A DNA stretch of 64,000 nucleotides from Leptospiraceae bacterium (GTDB lineage: Bacteria; Spirochaetota; Leptospiria; Leptospirales; Leptospiraceae): contig JACKPA010000002.1 in NCBI GenBank assembly GCA_024233865.1, positions 124,001 through 188,000 of the forward strand. The letters are read 5' to 3'. This document shows positions 37,857 through 46,559 of this stretch, piece after piece. The notes below the pieces were generated by a model that had not been told where the DNA came from, ran no database searches, and was given only the letters and a program-made list of their open reading frames with translations. Each line of letters begins with the position of its first letter. The stretch's first letter is position 1. The translations under genes and the position numbers were made by a program.

Positions 37857-39425
37857 TTGGTGGTCATTTTGAAATTTAGGTATTTTTTATATTTTTTTCA
37901 AGTATTACTTCTATTACTACTTGTTTCCGAAATATATCCCCAAGAAGACAGTTTGTCCAATAGACTCAATTTCAGTGGTTCGATACGGGTTAGAGGATTC
38001 CAACTTGGTCGCGATATACTATTAAAACGAGAAACTCCTACGGACCCTTATGATGCGAAAGTTTACAAGCAAGAAAAAGAAACATACTACGGTGAAACCT
38101 TGATCCAAGAAGAAATTGACGCAAGACTTGCAGGTAAGAAAACAAACATAACCAAAAAAAAAGAATCTTTGAACTATTTTGATACAAGAGCTTTACTGAA
38201 TTTAGAATTTAAGGGCTCTAAAAATTTAAGCGGTGTTTGGGGAGTTATGGCTGGAGACGTTCGTTTTGGTGGAATGGGCTTATCAAAAGAAGATAGAAAC
38301 TCTCCTTATTTGGTTGGTGCTGGAAGCGGTGGAGAAATGGGATATGCCTCTGGAACAAATTTACTGACAAACTTTATATACTTGGATTATCATCTTAAAG
38401 AGAAAAACTTTTATTCCAGGGGTGGGTTACAATTATTTTCTTCCGCAAGAGGAATGGTAATGTTTAATACCGGCTTGGGAATACTTGCCAATAAAGACAT
38501 TCGGTTTTTAAACATGAACCTTGAGGGAGGGTGGATTCGCCCAAGAGATCGAACTTTTATTGATAAAGACAATAATGGATACAACGATAAAAGCAATGTA
38601 AATATTGATGTTGTATTCGGAAAGGTAAAGCTCCTTCTAAAGAAAGTGAAAAGTGAGATATATACCTACTACTCCCGTGATAATGATCCTACTGACGTAT
38701 CTAGTGAAACAGGTAGTTTGTATTGGCACGGTTTTTACAATGAATATAATAGTTCTAACTTTAGTGTTATTGTGCATGGTGTATATAACCATGGAAGAGT
38801 TAAAACTTTTAATCCCTATAGAGATAGCAGTGGTAATAAAATATATGAAAAATATGATCCTCATACCATCAAGGGAGGGTTATACGATTTAGAATTTTCT
38901 TATATCTTCAATTTGTTTAACAACAAAGCGAACGTTAATTTACTTGCTGTAGGAACAACAGGGAGACCCGGCTATGAAAATGATGGGGTACAATCAAGTT
39001 ATCGTGGGAATGGCTATCGAACATTATTTCCGAGATATACGATTTCAAATATAGCAGTAGACTTTACCGGAGGTTACAGTATATTCAGTGCTCAAAACAT
39101 GAGTGGCCTTGGTGAATATGGAGTTTATACTAACTTTATTGCCTTTGGACCTATGCAAATAACCTTGGGATACTACTTACTTTATGCCAACAAATCTCCC
39201 CATATTGGAAATAATGTTGAATTTAATTTGGATAACTACAAAAAAACCAGAACGTATTTTGGTCAAGAATATAATTTTAACCTTAGATGGAATATACAAA
39301 AGGATTTCCAAATCGTTTTTCGTTCAGGTTATTTTACCGCCGGAGACGGATTAAAAGCTTTATTTGATACAATCTATGGAAAGAAAGTAATAGAAGCGTT
39401 TATTTCATCCGAATACAGTTTTTAG
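37857..39425 (+). CDS. Outer-membrane beta-barrel protein
   Basis: 522-residue exported protein. A hydrophobic N-terminal signal ends near YPQED, followed by alternating strands with many aromatic and glycine residues. The C-terminus is FISSEYSF, and the terminal Phe is typical of barrels folded by BamA. RVRGFQLGRD and the repeated strands with YLLYANKSPHIGNNVEFN suggest an alginate-export or porin-like channel. The start could be TTG 37857, GTG 37860 or TTG 37869. It is coupled to the upstream binding-protein gene. Confidence 0.7.
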   Translation: MVVILKFRYFLYFFQVLLLLLLVSEIYPQEDSLSNRLNFSGSIRVRGFQLGRDILLKRETPTDPYDAKVYKQEKETYYGETLIQEEIDARLAGKKTNITKKKESLNYFDTRALLNLEFKGSKNLSGVWGVMAGDVRFGGMGLSKEDRNSPYLVGAGSGGEMGYASGTNLLTNFIYLDYHLKEKNFYSRGGLQLFSSARGMVMFNTGLGILANKDIRFLNMNLEGGWIRPRDRTFIDKDNNGYNDKSNVNIDVVFGKVKLLLKKVKSEIYTYYSRDNDPTDVSSETGSLYWHGFYNEYNSSNFSVIVHGVYNHGRVKTFNPYRDSSGNKIYEKYDPHTIKGGLYDLEFSYIFNLFNNKANVNLLAVGTTGRPGYENDGVQSSYRGNGYRTLFPRYTISNIAVDFTGGYSIFSAQNMSGLGEYGVYTNFIAFGPMQITLGYYLLYANKSPHIGNNVEFNLDNYKKTRTYFGQEYNFNLRWNIQKDFQIVFRSGYFTAGDGLKALFDTIYGKKVIEAFISSEYSF

Positions 39426-39534
39426 AGCTAAACAAAACTCCTCACTCAGTAGTAATTCTTCATACTATTGGACCTTAAAATGGTGTGAACTGATTCTTCT
39501 AACTTGTTTAGTATTCATATTCGAGTTAAAGGGG

Positions 39535-39563
39535 TTGACTAAATAGTAATAAAATCCTACAAT
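39535..39563 (+). promoter_or_regulatory. Sigma-70-type promoter of the RNA ligase gene
   Basis: TTGACT at 39535-39540 and TACAAT at 39558-39563 are separated by exactly 17 bp. Transcription would begin near 39570, ahead of the ribosome site GAGGAA and the ATG at 39584. Confidence 0.65.
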
Positions 39564-39583
39564 CCACAAAAGAGGAACTAAAA

Positions 39584-40603
39584 ATGAGCGAGAGAAAGTT
39601 AGCTACAATCCAGGAAATATTAGATGTGCAACCAATTGAAGGAGCTGATTCCATCGAAAAGATCAAGGTAAAAGGCTGGTGGTGTGTCAGTGGAAAAGGT
39701 AATTTTAAAACCGGTGATAAAGCTGTGTATTTTGAGGTAGATTCCCTTTTACCCATAAATGATCATTTTAAATTTCTTGAACCTCGCGGAAGAAAAAAAA
39801 TGATCTTTGATGGGAAGGATATCGAAGGATACAGGCTGAAAACAATCAAGCTAAGAGGTCAAATCAGCCAAGGGCTATGCCTCCCCTTAAAAGATTTTTT
39901 TGAAGAAGACTTGCCCTTAGGTGAAGATGTTACCGAAAAACTCCAAGTTGTCAAATATGAAGAGCCGGTTCCAGCCTATCTTTCGGGAAAAGTAAAAGGT
40001 AGGTTTCCCGGTTTTTTACAAAAAACTGAGGAAGAAAGAATCCAAAACCTTCCGGAATATTTTGAAACCATGCAGGGAAGGCTTTTTTATATAACCGAAA
40101 AGGTAGATGGAAGTTCCGGAACTTATTATATAAAAAACGGAAAATTCGGAGTTTGTTCCCGAAATTTGGAACTTCTTGAAGAGGAGACAAACACCTTTTG
40201 GAAAATGGCACGATATTTTCACCTTGAAGAAGTTCTTACAAAAACGGGTAAAAACCTTGCCATACAAGGAGAAGTAGTTGGACCTGGGATTCAGAAAAAC
40301 AGACTTAAACTATCCAATGTAACCCTAATGGTATTCACCATTTTTGATATTGATACATATCAAAGATATAATTTCAAAGAATTCATAGAATTTTGTGAGA
40401 CAAACAAGTTACAAACTGTTCCTATTGTTAATAAATCTTGGGCTTTCCAAGGCAGTATGGACGATATTATTGCAATGGCAGACGGAGAAAGCCTGGTAAA
40501 TAAAAATACCAAAAGAGAAGGTTTGGTTTTTAGGGCTTTGGATGAAACCCAAATCTCCTTTAAATCTCTGTCCAATAAGTACCTTCTAAAACATGAGGAG
40601 TAA
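39584..40603 (+). CDS. RNA ligase, DraRnl (Rnl5) type
   Basis: ATP-dependent RNA ligase of 339 aa. The adenylation motif EKVDGSSGT puts the nucleophile lysine near residue 173. It follows an N-terminal OB-like module (ADSIEKIKVKGWWCV, KTGDKAVYFEVDSLLP) like that of Deinococcus radiodurans DraRnl, whose length and lysine position are very similar. GEVVGPGIQ and EGLVFRAL are motifs IIIa/IV-like. DraRnl seals nicked RNA in duplexes. The gene has its own promoter and converges on the defence island. Confidence 0.83.
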   Translation: MSERKLATIQEILDVQPIEGADSIEKIKVKGWWCVSGKGNFKTGDKAVYFEVDSLLPINDHFKFLEPRGRKKMIFDGKDIEGYRLKTIKLRGQISQGLCLPLKDFFEEDLPLGEDVTEKLQVVKYEEPVPAYLSGKVKGRFPGFLQKTEEERIQNLPEYFETMQGRLFYITEKVDGSSGTYYIKNGKFGVCSRNLELLEEETNTFWKMARYFHLEEVLTKTGKNLAIQGEVVGPGIQKNRLKLSNVTLMVFTIFDIDTYQRYNFKEFIEFCETNKLQTVPIVNKSWAFQGSMDDIIAMADGESLVNKNTKREGLVFRALDETQISFKSLSNKYLLKHEE

Positions 40604-40648
40604 ATAATTTGGTAAAAGGAATATAGGGATTGACGTGGGTGAAACTAT

Positions 40649-43390
40649 CTAACACCTCGAACAAATTTTATTTGGTCTGCATCCACCACAAATGTTGGAA
40701 TTTTTCGTTTTAGAAAACCAATTGGAACGTATGGAATTTGCTGCGTTTATGATATTAGTTTTCGTAACACTTAAGTGTTCTTCTTTTAACTCTTGTTTGT
40801 GAGGGCGGTTTTCATCCAAATTGTAAACTGCTAAAAAATCTGCTTTTTCTCCGGTTAACTCTTTGTAACCCATAGCATACAGCATAAGTTGTTCCATGGA
40901 AATGGAATATGTCTGCGAATCTTTTGCTGATTTGAAATCAATGATGGTTGCTTCGTAACTTCCGTCCAAATTTTTCTTTTTTACCAAGTCCATTCTCCCG
41001 TTTACAATAATTCCATCTCCTAAATTAAGTTCAATTATCTTTTCTGCAAATTGGATATCTGGAAAAGAGTCATAATTCTCGTCATAATAGATATTCAAAG
41101 ATTCCTGAGCCGTTTTTCTCATATCTGCATAAACAGACCCTTCTTCTGAAGCGTAAGGTAAATAAAAATGAATATTTAATAACGGTTCGATATCCGAATT
41201 TTTAACGTCTTTTCCATCCAGAAATCTTTTGTGCATATCCATGAGTGCGTTGTGAATCGCTTTTCCATATCCAATTCTCATACTCAAAGGAGCACAAAAT
41301 CCATACATACTTACCAACTTGAAACGATACGGACATTCAAAGTAGTCTTTTAAGAGGCTAAAATTCAAAAAAATATTGGTAACGTCTTGTTTTAGTTCTG
41401 ATGGAGCTTTTTTTCGATCTTGGTAAGAGCGAGTTCTATCACTGAATACATAGTCCGAATGGCTGATTTCTACACAAAAGTCAGATTCCTTTTGGTACAA
41501 CTTGTTACCTAAAATTGGTGCTCTTGATAGGAACAAAAATTTTTGTGCTCTTGTAACCGCTACATAAAAGAGTCTTCTCTCGTCTTCGATTCCCCCTTTA
41601 TAGCGTTCATAATTTTTAACTATCAAAGGTATTTCATTTTTGTACTTTGACCAAACCGATACACCACCCTGTCCTTTTAAGGGAAAATAGTTTTTATTTA
41701 GTCCGGGAATAAAAATTACAGGATACTCCAAGCCTTTGGATTGATGAACTGTCATGATGATAACGGCATTGGGAGTTTTGAAAGAATTGCTCAACCAACC
41801 TTCCGGATAGTAGTCTTTCGCCGCATAGTGGAGAAAATTTAAAAAATTCTTTAATTTATTGGTTGGTTTTGTATTGTAATGAACTGTTTCAAAATCATCA
41901 ATTACTTGACTAAACTGACCAAGATTGTAAAACACAATCTCGGCTCGATTAAAGTATGCTTTTGCTATGGAAGGATTATGGACGGAATCTTCATTAATCT
42001 CTGCCTTTTGTAAAAAGGTTTGGTATACGTCTTGAAGGCAAAAGTCATCAAAAAACTTAATTTTTTCCGGTTTCATTTCTTCGAGGTAATCAATTGCTTG
42101 TTTTGCTTTTTGGGGATCGATTGCCATACTAGCCATTTCCCAAAGTTCTAAAAACAAATCGGAATCAATTTTGCCAGCCATGTAGTCAAAAATTCCTTTG
42201 GCTGCCTTTACTTCTTCCGTTTCAAACAATTGGCTAACACCACTTACAATAAAAGGAATCTCAGTTTCCTGCAGTTTCTCCTTGATTTCTTTTGCTTTGT
42301 TCCAAGTTCTTACCAAAATACAAAAGTCAGCATAATCAAGACCTCTTTCTTTCTCTTTATCTTGGAAAGCAACTCCTCGTAGAACTTGGATTTGATGAAT
42401 AATAAAGTCATATTCCTCATTTGGTTCACTATAGTTGTTATACAAAACGTCTCCCCTTTCGTACTGCAACTTACCAGCAGCTTGCATTTGCTTGGATTTT
42501 CTCTCTTTGTTGTGTTTGATAGAACGCAAGGCTGTTTCTACAATCGCTTTGCTGCTTCGATGGTTCTCTTCCAATTTGACAACTTCTACGTTTTGATAAC
42601 GTTCTTCAAACTTCAGAATATTGTTGAGGTCACTTCCTCTCCATTGGTAAATGGTTTGGTCATCGTCACCAACAACACAAAGATTGACACCAAATTCATA
42701 AATATTTCTGATAAGGTTTTCCTGAACAGGATTTATATCCTGGTATTCATCCACTACTAGGTACTTGATTCGAGCTCTCAGTTTTTCGCTAAATTCTTGA
42801 TTCTCTTGAAGGTGTCCAAGTGTCTGGCTCATAATCATAGTATAATCAAAGTAACAGTATTTTTTTAGCAATGTTTCATACTTTTCAAGAGCATCCAAAA
42901 ATTCTTTGGGAATTTGGGTTGGGTTTATGATTTCCGATTCTCTCAAAATCGACATCAACTGTATAAAGATACCTGTTTCCTGATAAATTTTTAAACCCAA
43001 TTCTCTCATACCTGATTTTTCATAGTATCTATCAATGAAGAGCTTAAGTTTGATGTCATCTAAAACACTAAATTTTTGGTATTCCAAAATGTTTTCTTGG
43101 AGTACCTTTAAACACCAAGCATGAATTGTTCCAACAAAAAGTTCTGCCATTCCAATTGTCGAAAGTTGTTCTTCACTTGCAATTCTTAGTATACGGTTTT
43201 TTAGTTCAACAGCTGCCTTTTCGGTGTAAGTAAAAGCGATTATATTTTCCGGTTTAATATTTTGAGTTTTTAGTATCGTGATGATTCTTTTGGATATGAC
43301 TTGTGTCTTCCCAGAACCCGCACAAGCTACGATTAAAAGATTTTTATCAATGGTTTGAATTGCTTTGAGTTGCGATTTCGTGTATTGCAT
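40649..43390 (-). CDS. UvrD-like helicase fused to a RecB/Cas4-type nuclease with Fe-S cysteines
   Basis: 913 aa. The SF1 helicase part has CAGSGKTQ (residues 23-30), VVDEYQDINP, VGDDDQTIYQWRGSD, EENHRSSK, VHQSKGLEYPV and RRLFYVAVTRAQ. The C-terminal third is a PD-(D/E)XK nuclease of the PDDEXK_1 type: GKAIHNAL, then TIIDFKSAK. A Cys in FECPYRF and three near the end (CGGCRPNKIC, then SRC) fit a Fe-S cluster as in AddB and Cas4. It starts 4 bp after the nuclease-S24 gene, so the two are coupled, which implies a joint role in processing foreign DNA. Confidence 0.85.
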   Translation of the reverse strand: MQYTKSQLKAIQTIDKNLLIVACAGSGKTQVISKRIITILKTQNIKPENIIAFTYTEKAAVELKNRILRIASEEQLSTIGMAELFVGTIHAWCLKVLQENILEYQKFSVLDDIKLKLFIDRYYEKSGMRELGLKIYQETGIFIQLMSILRESEIINPTQIPKEFLDALEKYETLLKKYCYFDYTMIMSQTLGHLQENQEFSEKLRARIKYLVVDEYQDINPVQENLIRNIYEFGVNLCVVGDDDQTIYQWRGSDLNNILKFEERYQNVEVVKLEENHRSSKAIVETALRSIKHNKERKSKQMQAAGKLQYERGDVLYNNYSEPNEEYDFIIHQIQVLRGVAFQDKEKERGLDYADFCILVRTWNKAKEIKEKLQETEIPFIVSGVSQLFETEEVKAAKGIFDYMAGKIDSDLFLELWEMASMAIDPQKAKQAIDYLEEMKPEKIKFFDDFCLQDVYQTFLQKAEINEDSVHNPSIAKAYFNRAEIVFYNLGQFSQVIDDFETVHYNTKPTNKLKNFLNFLHYAAKDYYPEGWLSNSFKTPNAVIIMTVHQSKGLEYPVIFIPGLNKNYFPLKGQGGVSVWSKYKNEIPLIVKNYERYKGGIEDERRLFYVAVTRAQKFLFLSRAPILGNKLYQKESDFCVEISHSDYVFSDRTRSYQDRKKAPSELKQDVTNIFLNFSLLKDYFECPYRFKLVSMYGFCAPLSMRIGYGKAIHNALMDMHKRFLDGKDVKNSDIEPLLNIHFYLPYASEEGSVYADMRKTAQESLNIYYDENYDSFPDIQFAEKIIELNLGDGIIVNGRMDLVKKKNLDGSYEATIIDFKSAKDSQTYSISMEQLMLYAMGYKELTGEKADFLAVYNLDENRPHKQELKEEHLSVTKTNIINAANSIRSNWFSKTKNSNICGGCRPNKICSRC

Positions 43391-43393
43391 AAA

Positions 43394-45052
43394 CTAATTT
43401 TCCGTTTCTTGAAGATTCAATTTTTCCTTAAACACTCCAATTAATTGAAACTCTCCTTCTGAATAAATGTTTTCAAATACCATTGTCGAATACATTTTAT
43501 TGAGTGGTTTTAGTGTTATTTGATAATTTTCCAAGAGTTCACCTTCTGTTTTCCTTTTTTCACTGTAGTAGAGTTTTACGGTATACTTTCCTCCATTTTC
43601 CGAATCATCTATGTCCCTATGTTGGACTAAGACGATTTGACCGTTTTTTGAACCTGTGAAAAAGTGATCAAAAATGCAAAGGTCTCCATCTGAAATTCTG
43701 GGGTGCATGGATAAACCCTTTACTTGGACTACAAAGCAGGATTCTGCATATTTTTTTCCTGCCTTAATCCAGCCTTCGGGATTCGCTTCTTGAGTTCCAC
43801 TGAATACACCCGCAGCAGCCTTGATAGAATAAACGGGTAAATATTTGCTAAATTTCTCTTCTTCAGCAACTGAATGCGAGAGGTAATCCTTATATTTATG
43901 GTAGTGAAAAGCCTGTTCGGAATATCCTAAAAGAGATTCCAGAGGTTCCGGATTTTTTTCCATCGCATCCATCTGGTTGGAAAAGATGAGAAGTCCTCTA
44001 TACCCTTCTATTTTATCCAAAGCGTGCAAAAGATTGTTTTTCTTTTGATTTGAATATGGCTCTGCTTTGGTTTCGATGGCATTGGTAATCTCGGAGTGAT
44101 GAAACAGAAAGTCCGGATAGTATTTATGATTTCCGTATTGAAAGTAAATTTCCCTTTCGTTTCTTACCCAAAAATCTTTTCCTGGTTTTCCATGCTGGTC
44201 AATCAACCAATCCAGATAATCGGCAAGCTGTTTTTCCGTATAAGAATCAAACTTATTATAGTCATAGATGGAATGTTTATAACCGGAAAAGTAAAAACCG
44301 TTTTTGATAAGTTCGGTTACTTTTGGTCTATCGTGTATTAGTTTTTCTAATTTCTTTTTTTGATTTTTGTCTAACCAGTCTTCTGCAATAACAATTTCTT
44401 TGTCTTTGTATTCATTGTCCAGATAGTACCATTCATCATCCGTTATTTTGTTGTAGTCCATAGCATAGTAGTACTTTTGGATATAGTTACTAAAAAAGTA
44501 GCAAAAAGAATCCTTAAACCTCTTTTGTGCCAGGACTTTATCTGTTTCATCAGCGTAAAAGTAGTAAAATCCTTTTTCTAAAATGTTACTAATATAATTC
44601 TCAAAGTATTGGTGGTATTTAGGATTATCGGGAATATGTGGTATCATTTTTACACAGCGATAATAGAGTTCTTTAGTGTCACTTTCATCTAATTGAAATG
44701 TAGTATCCGAAATCCCAAGTTTTTTCATCTCTTGCAAAAACTTGAAGTCATCACCAAAAATGTCTACAATGGTAAAAAAAGGAATCGGAACGTATTTTAG
44801 ATAAATCCTTTCTCCATCTTCTTTATCAACCGAGCAATTGTGTTGGATGTAGGAGTGGATCACTGCTTCCGTATCATTCATCAAGTCCTGGAGTTTGATG
44901 TTTTTTCTTACCTTGTCCCAAGCTTTGATCTTGGGAAGTTTTTGTTCTTCTATCAAATCGGATTTCACCTTGTTTGTAAAGGGTTGTTTTTTTGTATTGT
45001 AAGAAAAGAGCTTTTCGTTTAGGTTAAACTCTTCTTTGATCTCGTTTATCAC
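43394..45052 (-). CDS. Type III Res-like nuclease half fused to an S24 (LexA-like) peptidase
   Basis: 552-residue frame. A PD-(D/E)XK site reads YYPDF (Asp314) and ETK (Glu327, Lys329), as in type III restriction Res subunits. From about residue 405 an S24 peptidase domain follows: KAAAGVFSGTQ, VKGLSMHP (Ser448) and YTVKLYY (Lys493), the Ser-Lys dyad of LexA/CI-type proteins. No helicase motif is present. In-frame homologous sequence extends upstream of the GTG start to about 45148 (KENREYDDDRNILQ), so this looks like the back half of a gene whose front is 45151-45822. It may still be translated alone, but no good ribosome site is seen. Confidence 0.7.
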   Translation of the reverse strand: MINEIKEEFNLNEKLFSYNTKKQPFTNKVKSDLIEEQKLPKIKAWDKVRKNIKLQDLMNDTEAVIHSYIQHNCSVDKEDGERIYLKYVPIPFFTIVDIFGDDFKFLQEMKKLGISDTTFQLDESDTKELYYRCVKMIPHIPDNPKYHQYFENYISNILEKGFYYFYADETDKVLAQKRFKDSFCYFFSNYIQKYYYAMDYNKITDDEWYYLDNEYKDKEIVIAEDWLDKNQKKKLEKLIHDRPKVTELIKNGFYFSGYKHSIYDYNKFDSYTEKQLADYLDWLIDQHGKPGKDFWVRNEREIYFQYGNHKYYPDFLFHHSEITNAIETKAEPYSNQKKNNLLHALDKIEGYRGLLIFSNQMDAMEKNPEPLESLLGYSEQAFHYHKYKDYLSHSVAEEEKFSKYLPVYSIKAAAGVFSGTQEANPEGWIKAGKKYAESCFVVQVKGLSMHPRISDGDLCIFDHFFTGSKNGQIVLVQHRDIDDSENGGKYTVKLYYSEKRKTEGELLENYQITLKPLNKMYSTMVFENIYSEGEFQLIGVFKEKLNLQETEN

Positions 45053-45150
45053 TATTTCAAAGTTTTTTCCTCTGTCACAGATAATGTGTAAAACTTCTGA
45101 TTGAGTTTGTAAGATATTCCGATCATCATCGTATTCCCGATTTTCTTTAT

Positions 45151-45822
45151 TTAGTCTTTTACGCTAATTGTGTTTCCGTGTTCATCTTTGAAGTGAGAAC
45201 TTTCCCATGCTTTAGATGTATTTTTTGCATTCGCTCCAAACTTATTGATGTTAAAAACGAATACATGAAATGACTTGGTCCCGTCAAAAAACAGGTGGTT
45301 GTAGTCATCTCCCGTAATCAAATTAAACTTTGCAATGGTATCTTTTGCCCATATTGAGTCCCGATTGCTTATGGTAAAGTTACGAATCGTTTTTTGGTAT
45401 ATGTCCAAAGAAGAAGGAGTGATAACCAAAAAGTTCTTGATGTTAAACTTTTCATTCAGGTAGTACATACAAGCTCCCATTAGAGCTGTCTTACCCGAAC
45501 CGGTTGCCATCTCAAATCCCAAAAACGGAATCTGTTTTGGTTGTTCTTTGCCATGTTTTTCCATCAGTTCTTCTAAGAGCTTTTTGGAATATACAGGTTG
45601 CTTTTCCATTGTTGGAAATCGTTGCAAAAGATAATCCAAGATATAGATGGCTTCCATCTGGTAGTATCGGAGTTCATACTTGAATACATCAGAACGAATT
45701 TTTTGGAATAATCCTGCATCCGTTCCCTGATAACTCAGACTTTCACTATCAAACCGATTTCGATAGTCTTGTAAAATCTTGGTTATTGTCTTTTCGTGTG
45801 TTTTGTAATAAGATATTGCCAT
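45151..45822 (-). pseudogene. Front fragment of a type III restriction helicase (res)
   Basis: 223 residues with the helicase Q-region/Walker A of type III Res proteins (FEMATGSGKTALMGA, residues 103-117) and FLVITPSSLD. It stops at about the place where the DExH box would be expected. The sequence shifts by one frame after the codons for TISVK and runs into the 43394-45052 frame. No DExH motif or motif VI is found in either part, so about 300 residues of helicase core seem to be deleted as well as the frame being broken. Confidence 0.7.
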
Positions 45823-45825
45823 AAA

Positions 45826-46218
45826 CTATTCAGTTTCCAAGTAAGAGATAATTGTCGAATAATTTTTTTTTGCAAATTGAATTGCTTCGTTCATTTCAGT
45901 TTCTTCTGGTAATGGAGTTTCACCTGGATACCTTATTTCAATAGCCCATTCTGTTAAATCCGATAAACCTTCTAAATAAATTTTTCTTTTACATTCTTCT
46001 GGTAAATTATCATACAAAAGTTCTAAATCATGTTTACGAGGAAATGGAATATTAAAAAAAACGAAAATTGATTTAATCGCTTTCTCCGTTGATTGCTGAC
46101 AGAGATAGCATACGTTTCTTGGAAATTGCTCCATTGTTTTAGAAAGTGCAATGGCACTATTTAAGTCTTCCTCAGCATATTTAAGCCATGTTTTCCATTC
46201 CGGTTGATTCTCGTTCAT
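45826..46218 (-). CDS. HEPN domain protein (partner of MNT)
   Basis: 130-residue helical protein of the HEPN COG2250 type. WLKYAEEDLNSA is the first helix, VCYLCQQSTEKAIKS the second, and AIEIRYPGE the conserved C-terminal RYP turn. In such pairs HEPN is usually a ribonuclease-like toxin inactivated by the MNT nucleotidyltransferase. The ribosome site GGAGGG lies ahead of its ATG, inside the end of the MNT gene; the genes overlap by 38 bp. Confidence 0.82.
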   Translation of the reverse strand: MNENQPEWKTWLKYAEEDLNSAIALSKTMEQFPRNVCYLCQQSTEKAIKSIFVFFNIPFPRKHDLELLYDNLPEECKRKIYLEGLSDLTEWAIEIRYPGETPLPEETEMNEAIQFAKKNYSTIISYLETE

Positions 46219-46549
46219 ATACTAATTTACCCTCCTTTAATGCATGGTAATAGATAGACCATTTTTTTTGCTTGTATTTGGATTCTTCATCTTGACTTAT
46301 AACCAAAATGTCTTTTGCAATTGGAAAATCATAAAATAATTTCCGAATCTGAATAGCCAATTTCCTCTTATGCTCAACTTCTTTAAATTCTATTAGAATA
46401 TCCAAATCACTATCTTCATTTGCCGTACCTTTAGCATAAGAGCCAAATATAAATATTCTTTCCGGTTCGAATGTTGAAATGATTCTTTTGATGGCTTCTT
46501 CTTTAAGATAGTTGAAATCATATAATTTTCTTTTGTTTTCTACAACCAT
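46181..46549 (-). CDS. MNT-type nucleotidyltransferase (antitoxin-like)
   Basis: 122-residue minimal nucleotidyltransferase. IFGSYAKGTANEDSDLDILIEF has the GS motif and the catalytic D-L-D pair (about Asp48/Asp50). The frame extends further upstream inside mod, but the ATG at 46549 with GAGGAAAACACT ahead of it is the start. It begins 10 bp after mod's stop and overlaps HEPN. MNT-HEPN pairs act as toxin-antitoxin modules in which MNT AMPylates HEPN. Confidence 0.83.
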   Translation of the reverse strand: MVVENKRKLYDFNYLKEEAIKRIISTFEPERIFIFGSYAKGTANEDSDLDILIEFKEVEHKRKLAIQIRKLFYDFPIAKDILVISQDEESKYKQKKWSIYYHALKEGKLVYERESTGMENMA

Positions 46550-46559
46550 AGTGTTTTCC

